Notes under the pieces: generated by a model
Databases searched by the model: none
Told to the model about the DNA's origin: nothing
What the model saw: only the letters and a program-made list of their open reading frames with translations
Assembly (NCBI GenBank): GCA_022495005.1
Contig: JAGYXB010001606.1
Span: 186,001 to 250,000, forward strand
DNA from: Rhyacophila brunnea
Lineage: Eukaryota; Arthropoda; Insecta; Trichoptera; Rhyacophilidae
DNA length: 64,000 nt
Reading direction: 5' to 3'
In this document: positions 1 through 13,713 of the stretch, one piece after another
Layout of the letters: the number at the start of each line of letters is the position of its first letter
Numbering within the stretch: position 1 is the first letter of the stretch
Translations under genes and position numbers: made by a program

Positions 1-2298
1 TCTGTCACAAATTTATTGTAATGTCGCCACATAATATATATTTAAAATACCCACTCGATATGCTTGTACTACACTGTAATCATATGTCACACTTTTATGA
101 GAGTACCCTCTCATGTGTTTTCTTTTAAGATCCGATTAAAATAAACGATTATTAACGGTTTTTAAATAAAATTCCTTTTGATAATTCTACATTAATTGAA
201 TCATTTACATTGATAGGTGTTTCGGATTATAAACCCATCTTCGAATTTGTTTGATATAATACTCCGCAGACGGGTTTATATCTTGTAACGGCTGTACACG
301 TATATTACTTAATTATAGTACAATTAACAAAAATCATTTTGTTTCAAAACCATTATAATAAAGTTCTACTACGTTAACGTCAGTTAATTTAATAAACAAT
401 TTCTTTATTTGCCTGTTTTAAATTTATAATTTGCATTTATATGTGTTTTATCTTATCTTACCCCTTTTAAATACGTCTTCTCCCTGCCTCGCTATCTCTT
501 ACATATTTACATTTTTGTTTCTTGTCATGCGTTGCCGACAGATAGATAAACCAAGATAAATACATACTTAATAATATATTAAGGTAATAGAAGGTGGTAG
601 TGTGAATAATTTTGCGTACCTATCAAAATTCATAAAAACATAATAATACGAGTATGTTCAATGTACATGAGATATCATATTATATTAAAACTATGAATTT
701 ATTATTTAAAAGTCTCTCAAACTTATAATGTTGTAAAAAAATAATTAGTTATTATGAACCTCAATAATTTGGTATTTGTCTAAAACTAGTAATCGGCCGC
801 AATTTTGTCCGTGTAGAATTCGGATATCAATAAATATAATATACAATGATTCGATTTAAATAATATATAGAGTACAGTTGGATCTACCCACTCGCGATCA
901 ACAATTATTGTTTCCAGTGTATTATTTTTTAAATTCGGAGACAATTGAAATATCGATATAAAACTCTACCAAATTTGTATATATTACACGTTAATTTTCA
1001 ATTTTTGTGGGAATGGACATGATTGAGTTTTAAACAATTGATTGTGCACGTACATTTGTTCAGCGGTAAAAGTTTATTGTTGTTCTTATTTGTTTACAGA
1101 TATACGTAATATATTGGTTTACACAGGCATAAATTCTGAATCTGAATCTGAATTCTGTGTTACGAGTATTTTAATTATCATATGAAAAGCAACAAAACAA
1201 AATTACAACAACTTTTAACAAGTATCTTGTCAATATTCATTGTTAAATACGCAAATGGTAGACGAAGTGCATAAAAGCATTATTAGTTTTTTCATTGAAT
1301 CAAAAGAATGGTTTTATTCGTGAATTGTTTAGCTAGCTGTTTTATGAACATAATTCACACCTATTAATTTTATTATAGATATTAATAATAATATAATAAT
1401 AAACAAAAAAGTCCTGAGTTGAAGAATAATAATAATTCTTGATGAAATCATCACTTTTTCACAAAAATTTGGATATAAAACATCAATATAACTAACACAT
1501 ATGCCAATAATTTAAACATTGAGAAATAATATAGCGAACACAAAGAGATATTGAATTTGCAGAACTGTACGAAACAATATTTGCTAACTTGCCTTCATTG
1601 ACAACGGTAAGGGCTGAAATTGTTACGGCTTAGGGGTGCAAACGCGCCGGGGTCAGAGTCGGCACTGAATCTCAAAAGGCTTTCTGGCAATGATCACCCC
1701 CTCTGCGCTTTACTGCCCCTTAGAAATACTGCCTCCCCGTTTCAAACATCTGCAGTTTCACTTGAACACTTCGCGAAAGAATAACTCTCATTAGATCAAT
1801 GAGGGTTTTTTTATTATTTAACTTCGGTTTTCAAACTAAGATGTAATTTTAATACCTATATCGAATGCTGAAATTTTTAAAATCTTTTGAGTGTTTTTCT
1901 ATTAAAATCACTATGGATATAATATTAACATGTTAATATTAACTACATTATTTTATATCTGTGATTAAATACTGTTAACATGATTTTCGTCTATTTTCCG
2001 TATACTCAAAAACTTGGAATTCGATATACCTATACGGTGACATTTAAAAAATTGGTGGCATTCCAGTGCTCCGGAGAAGTCTTCACTCAAAACGAATAAT
2101 TAACATTTTAGTTAATATAATCGTATTTTTGGTCATTAAAAAAATTGAAGTCAATAAAAATGACACAATCGCATACTATGATGTAAAATCAATACTCACA
2201 TAATAATGCGCATAGAAACATCCCTCACAAAGTTTTGATGAATTTATATTAATTTTAAATATAACTTAGGCTTTGTTTAATTCCATTTTTACGTTGAG
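1..2298. other. AT-rich stretch, no gene recognised
   Basis: Very AT-rich and without a supported coding exon. Parts of 60-160 and 410-540 resemble 22570-22760 loosely (AAGATCCGATTAAAATAAACGA-like text), suggesting an old dispersed repeat. A GC-richer island at about 1595-1790 stands out but was not identified. Confidence 0.4.
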
Positions 2299-2639
2299 GA
2301 TGACTGAGCGATAACGTGTCGACGTATAATATCGAGGGTCCCGAGTTCAAATACATACATCCTCATCATCATACTAGATCCTAACAGGATCATAACGCAT
2401 CGTGAGAGTAAAACCAAGGCATCTGCAAAAAACATATTTTGGATATATTAGGGTTTGAAATTTTCGTTTTTTAGGAGAAATAGAGTTTCTAAAAAAAACC
2501 ATAATATTTGGTTTACATCTACATTATATTGCATTCTTTCAGTTACTTCACTTTTAAATTATCAATTCACGACTTTTGCAGTTGTTTTGCATTTAATCTC
2601 GAAATTGAAAAATTTGCAGTTGCCATGGTTTTACACTCA

Positions 2640-2900
2640 CGGTGAGATAATATGGGGCTCCACAGAGTGAAAGTAATTTCAAAAGATTTTGTTTTTACGA
2701 GTAATGAATGTTATACAAAGCATACTCAGTGTCCAAACACATCTTGAAAAACAACATGTCAATTTTTAAAACCTGTAACCCGCGACATCAGAAGTGGATA
2801 CTATGCAACTCTTCCATTGCAGGCATTTTTTTTTTAACAAAAAATACATTCGGTACTCGTCAGAAAATTGGGATCGTACCGCTGGGCCAATCTACTCTAG
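2640..2900 (-). mobile_element. Degraded SINE, family 1
   Basis: Shares the order GGGGCTCCACAGAGTG, TTTTGTTTTTACGAG, TCCAAACACA, TTGAAAAACAACATGT with the better copies at 5583, 22225 and 33083, in minus orientation. The tRNA-like head is too eroded to delimit. Confidence 0.5.
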
Positions 2901-4234
2901 AACGAAAATAATAAAAATATATCCAAGTTTGGCGTTCTATATCTACGATTTCAGCAATTTTGTTTTTACTTACCACCGTATATGATATACTCAAATATTA
3001 TTGAAAACCTTCTCTGAGTTGATTGAAAACGATTTCGCTGATATAATAATATTGTTGATTTTATGGAAAATATAATACAATTGCATTGAAGGTGAAACAA
3101 ACTATTCCTTATTTAAATAAAAATACAATTTTTTAATATAATTAGGTAAATAAATACAAATAAAAAACATTTATAGAAAATCTGAAGATCACCAAAAACA
3201 GCGGCCGCATCACGTTTTTGGATTTCTATTATTATTCATTGTCTCAGGTACTCAGTCGAGCGATACTCACCAATTTTGTCTTCCATTTATGTCGACCGAT
3301 TTCAGTCGTCGTCAAAGCAAGGGGTCCATATAGCCCAAATATCTCAAAACCCAGGACATACACCAATATAATATAATGTATATATAAATAATAACATATC
3401 TACATGGAGAATACACGTCTTATACTTACACCCAAAATAAATGTTAAAAAAATTAACATAATGCATTTCTGAATAGGTACCTTTATTTATATTTTCGGGC
3501 AATACATTAATAAATCGAACAGGGTTTGAAATCAATCAACTTCAATATCAAAATGGTTTTAAAAAAAAAGTTTTTCATTTCGACTGTAGAAAGGAAAAAA
3601 GACATAACCCTCAGTTTTTTCAAAATATTTTTTTTTCGATAATAAAGTACTAAATACACGTTGTATCCAAATGATGTAAGTTGCAAATGCTGATTTATTA
3701 TTTAAATTAAGCGGGAAATTCCAAAATAAAGAAGGAATTGAAGTTGGAAAAACGACTTAACCATCAATTTTTTTTTTTTTTTTTTTAAATAACTCAATAA
3801 TTAATAAGTATCAGATTAGGGATATAAAAACCAAATTATTAATTATCATGCATTTCACGGTAATGTCTATTTTGTATTTTAACTTAACCGAAAAACATAA
3901 CAAAAACGTTTTTGTGCCTCCTGTAAAATTAGATTTTTGTGGATTACGTCCTTTTTCAATAATTATACAGTCGATTTGGTAACTCTACGATATTTGAGTA
4001 ATTTATGTCAGCTGTTTTGGGCTATTTATCCATCCTTAGAACGTTCTGCGATAACTAATCTTAAAGTTTCAGACAACTAGCGTTCATACTCAGATAGTCA
4101 TGATGAATCGAGAGTATGTACGTTCTAAAATCTGCTTTCCTTCTCGTTCACAATAGTGGCGTATCGACGGTGTTCTGTTTTTTTTCCATCCTTTATCGGA
4201 GGTCGGCTACTATAATGGCGGTCTTTTCTCTATT
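2901..4234. other. AT-rich stretch, no gene recognised
   Basis: Contains a poly-T run near 3768-3787 and a GC-richer patch near 3190-3330. No supported coding region was seen. Confidence 0.4.
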
Positions 4235-4242
4235 GACTAGGG

Positions 4243-5296
4243 CAGGGGTCGGCAATTTGTCAAGTGAGAAGAGCCAAATTATCAAGGAAACAGGGTACAA
4301 CAAAGATACTAGAGAGCCGCACATATGTAATATACATATGTATATGGATCTTTAGCGAGGAAAAGTTCAACATTTTATATTTAAAAAAATTAGAACGACG
4401 TCCATGCATCGCTTTTGATAACTTTTCTGGCAAATAGCTACTTATTTTTAATTGAATATATGATTGTAAATCTCGTTATTCTGCTTTTAAGTTTATTTTT
4501 TATTCAGTTCATAGATGAGAATGTTTGTTCGCATATTATGTATGTAGAGCCAAAGATTGTGAGAATACCATTTAGATACCACAATATAGTATTTTTTAAC
4601 GCGTCATATGTTTCAGGCAAACTATTCCATGTATCAAATCGTCTCTGTTCTGGCAGAACACACTAACTGGGGAATATTTGAGTAATTTGACTTTGAAGTT
4701 GTTAAAATGTGTGAAATAATGTTCTATCATGTGTGTTTATTAAGTAATCATAAAAAGGATGACTTTAAAATAAATAAAGACTGTTTATTTAATAAGAAGG
4801 TTTCCAGACGGTAAAGTTTGAAATGAGGAACATTTTGGTACTAACTCAATATGTCATTTTTTCGAATTAGTGTCTTCTGCCAGAACAGTGACGAAATATT
4901 ATTGTATCTATTTTCGGCAGTTATTTTATAGCTGTCCACTTGTGCTGAGAAATCAAATTGGATTAACTGCATCTAGAGTGAACCAGCATCTGTTTCGAAT
5001 GGTGTCAAGTTAAGTTTATTGACATTTATTTTAAGAGGACGTACGATAAAAGTTAGTGTAGTCATATTTTCTCGAACTGGTGTGAGCATGCAGGTAAAGA
5101 ATATGAGTAGAGTAACAAGTGGTAGAGAGTGTGCCGTACGAGTCTAAGTTTGTTCAACGGCTCTATCTCATAAACTCATAACTAAGTTATAAGGCTGCTT
5201 GAGATTAGGTGAAATTATTGGAGTATATGTGTGAAGAGCCGCAACGTCTATGAAAAGAGCTGTATACGGCTCGCGAGCCGCTTCTGCCAATCCCTG
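4243..5296. mobile_element. hAT-like non-autonomous element, 1.05 kb
   Basis: Ends are CAGGGGTCGGCAA and, inverted, CAGGGATTGGCAGAAG. A perfect 8-bp target-site duplication, GACTAGGG, flanks it at 4235-4242 and 5297-5304. No transposase reading frame is visible. The interior carries the GAGCCGC repeats often found in such hAT ends. Confidence 0.85.
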
Positions 5297-5304
5297 GACT
5301 AGGG

Positions 5305-6290
5305 AATCTAATCCCGAGCAAAAATTTTGATCCAGGAATTTCAGGATTACAATAGTTAATATAAAATGTTTATATATACAAACTCCAATGATAAAAAAAT
5401 AAAAAAATGTCTCGTATAATTTATTCTATTTAAGACATATATTGTTAATCAATGTTATTGTGCAATCTTGGAAATAAATAGGTTTAATGGAGTAAATAAT
5501 ATTGTAAGTACTTAATATAAATAATAATATGAAAGTAAAACAGTTTTATTTATTTATTCTATTGGCAATATTTTATTTTTATTTTTTTACCATGTTCGAT
5601 CCTAATAAAATCATAATATGGGCCTCCACAGAGTGTAGGATTGTATTAACAAATTTCGTTTTTACGAAAAATAGTTGTTAGCCACTTACTCAACGTATTA
5701 GGTCCATACTCTGACTCATACACAAATTGAAAAACAATATGTGTATTTGTCAGACCAATAATTCTAACCTGGGAACCCACGACATTATAGGCCGACGCTT
5801 AAGCCGCGCGGCCATAGTGGGCATAGTACAATACTTAATATAATAAAATTCATAAACATTTCGAGATTCTAACAATATTGCTATTCATTCGTGGATCTGT
5901 TTTTATTAAACTCAGTGAGAAAATTAAACAACACATTAATAAACTTCAGTGTATAAACAAGTGCGTGTCTGCACATCCGTGGCACTGGCGATTAGATGCT
6001 GTTTGCGTGCTAGCACGCCAGTGGCGTTTAACTAGATTTTTTATTTTTCTGACATTATTACGATTGCAAAATATGGCAGCAAAACATGGTTATTTATTAT
6101 CCGATATATCCTGTGACGTGTGCAGGTACATACACGTAATTAACATCAATGGTTTTGTACACATACCAATAATTGATTGTGATTGATAAAAAAATAATCT
6201 CGAAAGTTTCGGGATTAAGTTTATTAATCCCGGGATTCAATAATTGTCAGGGATCCCGGGATTGGATGTTCGACATTGTTCGGTTAAGCT
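5305..6290. other. Possible older repeat hosting a SINE
   Basis: The left part (TCTAATCCCGAGC) and right part (about 6200-6265, several AATCCCGGGATT copies) look like inverted ends, but no target duplication was found. A family 1 SINE sits inside. Confidence 0.3.
5583..5832 (-). mobile_element. tRNA-derived SINE, family 1
   Basis: Minus orientation. The tRNA-like head (AAGCCGCGCGGCCATAGTGG, plus-strand reading) lies at about 5795-5820, and the tail runs to the GGGCCTCCACAGAGTG and GATCCTAATAAAATCAT block at 5597-5636. Other copies are at 22225, 33083, 48170 and 60967. Confidence 0.75.
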
Positions 6291-6449
6291 ACACTGTTTA
6301 TTATTTTACGTACCTACTTTATTTCAACTACTAATTTTAAAATTCGAATCGATTCACAATAATTGAATATAAAATATACATAATATTATTATTAATTTGA
6401 ATGATACCTACCATTATAACTGCTCAGATACTGTAAATAATAATAATAA

Positions 6450-6935
6450 CAAGATAAAAAGAACTTTTTATATACCATGTTTTTAAATTTTCTGTTGAAT
6501 CATATAAACATGATATGCATTAATAAAAACTTTTTATTGTACTTGATAGAAATACTGAATAAATATAAAATAGGTATGTACTGAAATGTCATTTTGACAT
6601 TTCATATTGATATCCATTGTAACGCACGTATATATTAATAATTTAGTTGCTAGGACTCCCTTAGCAACCAACAATAATAACTTTCCATGCAACATACAAC
6701 AACATACAACAATTAATTCAATTCTGCTTAAAAATGGCTAAAAGTAATAAAATAATGCATTGTCGTCGTGTTCTGATATATTCTAAAAGTTTCAAATGTC
6801 TAGTTAGTCGGGAAGCTAGTTAAAAATCTTCAATCGTCCAATACAAATCTTGGAAAAACAAGAAAAAAATTATGTTGGACACGCAAGAAAAAAATTGTAC
6901 TGGACAAACAAGAATCCGAGCTAATAAAAACGTGG
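6450..6935 (+). mobile_element. Half copy of the giant-palindrome element
   Basis: Starts with the AAAAAGAACTTTTTATATACC end and continues through GAAATGTCATTTTGACATTTC, GTTGCTAGGA and CTTCAATCGTCCAATACAAA, matching the reverse complement of about 62032-62509. The other half of the palindrome is absent. Confidence 0.75.
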
Positions 6936-9900
6936 TAAAAACTGACATACTGTAACTATCTGTTCACTAATCCATTCAAAATCGTCACTAAATTTAGAAA
7001 AATTACTCCCCTTAAACCATGATGATAGAGTTGTATTTCGATGCTTTTATGATTCGGTTCTTGTAAAACAAACAATGGAATTCATTAAAAGTTCTTTTTA
7101 ATTAAAATTCTAAGGATTTTATATTTGTGTGTTTCATTTATGTTGTGGTAAATGACGCCGGTTTGCAAAGAGGCGGAAATAACGCGCTTTTTAGAAAAGC
7201 TCTATGTCGATCACTTCCGGTAAGTCAAATTTGACTCGACGACGCCAGCGCCAAAGCAATTAGCGGAAAGCGTAATTTACATAAACAAACAACGCAGCCT
7301 TCTTCCGGGCCACTTAAAATACAACAGTTATGGGTCACTCTAATTTACTGAACTTAAATCAAAAGTATTGCTAAGTAGGTATATTATGTTGGCTACAGCT
7401 TAGAAACGTAGTAGCAACCGTATTTGTGTACATTTAATAGTATCCAGTGGCCATTTTATTTGAAGGGGTCCTCGAAATAGGTCAAACCTACAATTATCAC
7501 GTCGGGATCACCATTCTGGGATTTTTGTTTATTTATTTAATTAGAAAAAATAGTATTATCGCATTACAGAAATTAGCCAATGTGCCATAATATATAATTA
7601 ATTACAAATGACAATAACGTAGAAGAGCAAGTGGACTCTTATGTAAATAATAAAGTAAAATGATAAAAATAATTACCTAATTAATAGTATTATATAGTTT
7701 CAAAAAATTAACCTATCTGCACTATGCATACTTAACACTGCATCATGAAACATCACATCTGTCCTGTAGCGGTGTATCGTGAAGACCGCAGAGTTACGAG
7801 TGATATTGGTGGGAACATAAAACTTAATATTTGCCAGTATAGACGGATTATAAATGAACCCACAAAAAAGACGTAAAAAGATATGTTTTAAAAGAGAAAT
7901 CACTCTTCGGATGGACGAGGATTGCATTTATACCATACCCAGAAGAAAACGAGTCGAAAAAATCTTTTAACCATAAAAATAGAATCCATATACGTACCCA
8001 TTGATACCAAATATCATAATGCCTAAATCCCTCATCAAAAATCTTCCAATCGACAGAGTTGGGAATATAATGATAATATTATTGTAACAGTAAATGAGTC
8101 AAGGCTAGACCAGGATACACAGCGAAACAAACAAAAATAAAGTTACCGTTATCTGTTTCTGGGCGGACAAAGGATCGAGTGTAGTTACGGTCAGTTGGTA
8201 ACATACCCTTGAACCTTAAACGTCGCCTTTAAATACAATTTGCCACCTTTTTGCGCCTAAGCGTGCGTTTACAAATGTTATTAATAATTAATTGTTACTT
8301 GTCAAGCGAAATATACTTACGTAATGTCCCTGAATCAGTGTTTTTAATAAGTGTAAAAGTGTAAATCAACACCTTACGTAAACCCATACCTACACCATAA
8401 GTGGAGATATTTAAGAAATCTATTTTTGACTCAATTCAACTTCATTGTGAGGAGTCCAAATAATGCTGGCATATTCGAGAATATTTTGACACACATATAA
8501 TTATTATGATTATGTACGTTGTACGTAGCACTCGAAAAATTTTTCATAACAAATCAAAGCATTTTGCTAGATCTTGTACTGTTGTTAAGAATATGCTGAT
8601 TCAAAGTGAACTTTGCATCACACAAAACACCCGAATCTTATCTCAGTTACTCTACTTAATATTTTACCATATTATAATGTATGTGGGAACAATAAGGATC
8701 GTTGTTTGTTGATAAAGTTAAATACGTGTGGGCACTTTTGATATCCGTTTATTTGAAGTTCATTATAATAATATTATCTATTATATTATTTTATAACGTT
8801 AATAATTTAGACTTTTGTGTTTGCAAAATTATGGTTCGAGGAAAGAAACCTATCTACGTTGGTAGTTGGAATTTATAGTTTTTTTTGTGGAGTGGGTTCT
8901 CTAGTCCCCTGGGAGTCCCTGATTATGCCTAATTCACACCAATATACATTCGCCGGCATACAAATTATACAATGGTTTCTAAAAAAAATCCACTACGCAA
9001 TCATCTTATTCTTGACTCAAATTAATCGTCGAGAGCCCACTTCGTATTAATTTGAGTACCTTTAATCAAAACACTATTCCAGAAGACCACGCGTTTTTAC
9101 TTCAAATAAAACAGTGAAAAGTTACCCCAAATCTGGTTACACTTGTTTGTTTATTAATGCACTTGTACGAGTTTAAAAAAACATGGATATTTGAATTAAA
9201 AAAACAATCACTTGAGGCTTTCCACGGGAAATTAATACATTTTCAATATATTTTAGACTATTACGAAATATTTTTTTTTTGTCAAAATAGTGTTTGGGTG
9301 TGGTTAAAAAATTATTTGTTTTTATGAATGTATTTTATGAAGTATTTTTTAATCGGGATATTTTGGCTTTGTGGAAAACGGCCACGATAGACATAGACAT
9401 GAGGTTAACCTAACTCTTTAAATCGACAATTTTATTATTTTATTATTATCTAATGGCGTGGCCTGATACTAGTATTAAGATGTGAGTAGGTATCTATTGT
9501 GCGTGTCCGAAAACTTTTTCTAATGCAGTTCGCTGTATCATACTTCACCGTGAAATCTTGTATCGGAAATATATGACCGTATATTAAAGACCATCCAACC
9601 TCTTTGGGTCATATAGTACTAACATAAAATTCATGTCTAAATAAAACATGGTTCTTGTCGGTATACATTTTACAGGAAGCCAACAGCAAACAAATTTTGA
9701 AAATAGCCGATATACTGGATTACTTGTTAGGTTAGGTCAGGTTATGTTTTCATTCTTGAATTCATGAAATTTGCTAAAATCAATAATGAAAATTGAATTA
9801 ATGTTCAATTGAATCTTATAAAATTGGTGGCCGTATAGTATTATGGTCATCTCTTTCCGATAAGAAAGCTCACCGGTAACTGTGCCACGGTGAAATGTTT

Positions 9901-10161
9901 TACGTACAATTTACTTGTAACCCTTATTGCGACCTAGCAGTAAAGTTCTTAAAACCTCTGTACCTCCATTTATGGTAGTCCCTACAAAACCTAACTAATA
10001 CTGATCCAACCACAATTATTAATCTAACCGAATTGTCAGTATTTTGGCATGTCACGATTGGAGCCCAAATTTGGTTTGGCATACTTACATAATTTTAAGC
10101 TTTTAAAAAAATAGATAATATGATAAAAGCTCTTAATAATATTTATCCTTACCAGTGTGTG
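6936..10161. other. Intergenic, no gene recognised
   Basis: AT-rich with a GC-richer patch at about 7150-7330 (several CpG and the palindrome AGTCAAATTTGACT) that I could not identify. 8100-8230 resembles 36575-36740 (dispersed repeat). 9523-9660 resembles 57683-57826. Confidence 0.4.
9523..9660 (+). repeat. Dispersed repeat, copy 1
   Basis: GCAGTTCGCTGTATCA, a TATATTAAAGACC block and ACATAAAATTCAT recur in the same order and orientation at 57683-57826. No ends or coding content were recognised. Confidence 0.6.
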
Positions 10162-10625
10162 TTAAGGTGAATCCTTTACCTACCAGAGGCACCTACGAGG
10201 CAACAAAAAAATACGAAGCTTGCAATTTGAGACATCTTTTTGGTAATTTTCAATTTAAACTGTTTTCATTAATTAATAAATAGGTAATATATATCTGAAA
10301 ACATTAAAAAGAAAAATATTTTTTATTTCAAGTCAAAGATAACTATGTCTCTCAACCTATCACAACTAGATTTAAAAAATAAATATGATAATAAAATACT
10401 ATGTAATAATAAGATGAAATCTTTTAACCAATTTACATTTGATAACATTTTTTTTAAAATTGTATGTTTATCTTTGACTTTAAATAAAAATATTTTCTTT
10501 TGACGTATTTATTTATTACCTAATACAGTTTAAATTTAATCTGTAAATTATCAAAAATATATCTCAAATTACAAGCTTCGTAGTTTTCCGCTAGGTGCCT
10601 CTGGCAGGTAGAGGATTTGCCTTAA
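10162..10625. mobile_element. TTAA-flanked inverted-repeat element, 464 bp
   Basis: Begins TTAAGGTGAATCC and ends GGATTTGCCTTAA. The terminal inverted repeats extend about 65 bp through CCAGAGGCACCTA and ACGAAGCTTG, with weaker pairing inward. TTAA at both ends suggests piggyBac-type insertion. A half copy lies at 47805-48000. Confidence 0.75.
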
Positions 10626-11895
10626 GTCTGATTTTTTCGGTAAAGAGCTGTGTACAGATTTTGTATCTTCTTAAATTATTATATTTCTTTTAAAGTCAAC
10701 TATTCACTTTCTGAGTTGGTATATTTATAACAGGTTCCTCAAGTTGTTGAAACCTATAGCCTTAAATACATTAATCTCAAGGGCTAGAATAATATTAAAT
10801 AGCATTTCCTGAAAATGCCATTTTTAGACTTACGTTACGCTGGGACTTAGATACATATATATTTTGTACAGCTCTCATTCATGTTAATGTTTTAATTATA
10901 CAAAGGAACTGTATTATTTTTTCATATTCACAATAGATTTACTTGATATGAAAAGCGCTGGAAATGACTTTGGTGATTTAAGCAAGTATACCCAAATACA
11001 TGGAAAACATAATTTCTTAATAATTATTGTCTTGTGTTATGTTACCTTATCTATATGCTTTAGGACAATACTCTTGACCTTTTGTTGGATACCTTTCACT
11101 AATCTCTGATAATAACAGTACCTTCAGTTTGGGTAACAATTATTATTGTTCGAGATAATTGGAACAGCAAGAAGTAGTAGAGAGCTAAATAAATTGAGGT
11201 AGTTATACCCAGAATAGAGTGCCTAGATTTATTAAATTTTATGTGAAGTTTTAATTGGAAACCATTAAATTTGTAATATGTTCAAATCGGCTTAAATATG
11301 CTCCACACCAGTTAGGTTCTACAAGGAATCTCGACATATTAAACCGTATCTTTTTGACCCATAGCATAGCACCAAAGGATGAAGTCAATGTTTAAAAACA
11401 AATTCTTTTAAACAGTAGTTAATTAAAATACCTTTATTCTGCCTAGACCTGTAGTTATCCATACCAAATAATAATTGTAGTGATCATGCTACTATACATC
11501 AAATTAGTGACACACTTTAATATTTTGGGTTTGTTATTAAAACAAAACATTAGCAATAAGAATTGTAAGCGTTTCATCAATCATAAATAGATCAGTGGTA
11601 TTTGTTTTTATTGAGAATTACGACAATATCTATGGCAATGTATGAACTGCATTAATAATAATAAGAAGAACAATCGATGAACTCTCACTCAACTCATCGA
11701 GTCCGTCACGAGACGTAGGTACAACTATTGTCACATGTTCTTTACTCGACATAGTACATTCACTATTCCACTCGAATCAAGTCTCTCAGTGCATCATTAT
11801 TATTGTACCAACCAATAAACTCTCATCTCAACAACCAAGCAACAGCGATGAGTTTTAGATTTAAACAACCAAATGAAAACTCGAAAATAATTCTT
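10626..11895. other. Intergenic, no gene recognised
   Basis: AT-rich sequence without a supported exon or delimitable repeat. Confidence 0.4.
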
Positions 11896-12456
11896 CTAAG
11901 GCATAAAGCCCATTGACGCAGCGAGTGCGGCGCTCGCGCAAAATTTCTACAAGTGGCGCGTAAATCAACGAAAATACAACGTAACCAAATACGCCAGCGC
12001 CCACTGGATTTGACGACGCATTTTACGCGCGCGCCGCATGAATCATCGTTTTTTCGCGAATCACCGCTTCTCGGCGATACGAATGAAAGAAAATACAATG
12101 GAGTCCATTCATTGAACACAGCGAGCAAAAACACGCTGCGCGAGGCATCGTCGATCGACGGGCGGAAAGCAATTATTTAATTACAGAGAAGTCATTGTTT
12201 AATTTTATTGCGTGTTCAGTTTATCGCTGGTTGAATAATGTCGTCGTAAATTTTAATTACAAGCCCCGAAATAATATAATATTTTTATTGCTTTGTTATG
12301 AGAGGCGCTGTAATAAAATTTATTTTGTGCTGCTTGGGCCGCTTATAACATAGGTGAAGGGTAATGCGCGGGAAGAGACGTGTGATTATGGTTATGAATA
12401 AACACTGCATTCGCCGACTTCGCGCGCCCGACGCGTTCTGTGGGCACCATCGCTAA
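11896..12456 (-). mobile_element. CpG-rich three-copy element, copy 3
   Basis: Reverse-oriented relative of 26873-27347 and 50819-51327. It shares CTAAGGCATAAAGCCCA, the CTTCTCGGCGATACGA block, ATTACAAGCCCCGA and AACATAGGTGAAGGGTAATG. The left end is sharp; the right end is eroded (about 12456). Open frames here are compositional and not family-like. Confidence 0.65.
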
Positions 12457-13713
12457 CACAACAAATAAAAAAAGTCACCAGGAAGTCATTAACTTCAGCT
12501 TAATTATATTGTAATCAATCACTTTCCGTCACCGTGTCAATTCATTAATACGTAATTATATTCATAATAACGAAGTATTAAAATACCCTTATTGTCCGGC
12601 CGTTCAAATCTATCGTTATAATTTCTATCAACAGTATGCACAGTGCAAACTGTGTTATTATGCTCGATCATAAAGGCCCATCCTGACCAGAAACTTGTGT
12701 TGTCAACCTCATAAAATTTAACGATAATTATCATATTTTATTGGACCATAAATTACATTAATCGTTTGTTGAACTAAGTTGACAAATGTTGGGGTTGACA
12801 ACATCGTCCTCACTGAAAGAAACTTGTGGCGACATTATAAAATGAGGTCAGCCATCATAAAAATAATCACTTTAGTCCGTAAGTTTTAATTGCTTTTATC
12901 GTATTGAGGATCGAATTTCTGTCGCGCGACTCGAGTCACCACTTGTTTCGAGGCGTGCGGTAAAAAATCAAACGAGTTAGCAACACACTTTAATGAATGA
13001 TCATTAATAATTTATTGTTAATAAAATTCGCATACCAGTTGATTTTAATATGAAGTGCTACGTAAGTAGGTAGGTACAGGAATTTAGTGATACATATCGA
13101 CTATGTATTTTTTACTCTTTATTTTCCCGTGTAGGTAGCGATTGCCAATCAATTGGAGCATATGTCTAGCACTTATTTTGATTACTTATTTATTACGCAT
13201 TTTGTGACATTTTTTACAGAATCAAAATAATAGTATTTTACTCTCCGAAATCTCGAAAAAAAAAATCTGAGAAACAACGCGTACGTATTATAAAGCAGTG
13301 GTTTCCAAACTTCATATTACTACGCCTCCCTTTAAAAAAAATCTAATCTTAGCGCCCCAGCCCTTTATTTCATTAAATAATACAGATACCATTGGAGTAT
13401 TGGAGAAAAGAAACAGTAGGTACCTGTCAATGCGGTCAAAAAATTAATACTCGCAAATATCGGTACCAATTATCATAAATTATCAAATGATGTTTGTCCA
13501 AACAATCGAATATCAATCAATATTGGCATCGAAAGAAAGTATTGATACCGGCAATATATCGATATCGGTACACAAAGTAGGTATCTATATTTTTTGGACG
13601 GATTTAATTTTATTGTAGTTGTCATTCATTTTATATATTTCATTGAGTGAACACGTGAAACAACGGCGGTGGTTCTTTTGTTTTTTTGTTATTACATATT
13701 AGTCGTGGCAATC
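12457..13713. other. Intergenic upstream of MADF exon
   Basis: 13298-13370 starts CAGTGGTTTCCAAAC and has GCGCCCC, like the left end of a hAT element whose right end I could not find. Otherwise nothing supported. CACGTG occurs at about 13652, shortly before the MADF ATG. Confidence 0.35.

Noticed and set aside
4116..4666. Open frames inside 4243-5296
   Set aside because: They start at non-ATG codons or run through repeat ends and show no domain; the hAT-like boundaries explain the region.
11823..12180. Open frames on both strands in the CpG-rich element
   Set aside because: They are due to high GC; copies at 26873 and 50819 do not keep the frames.
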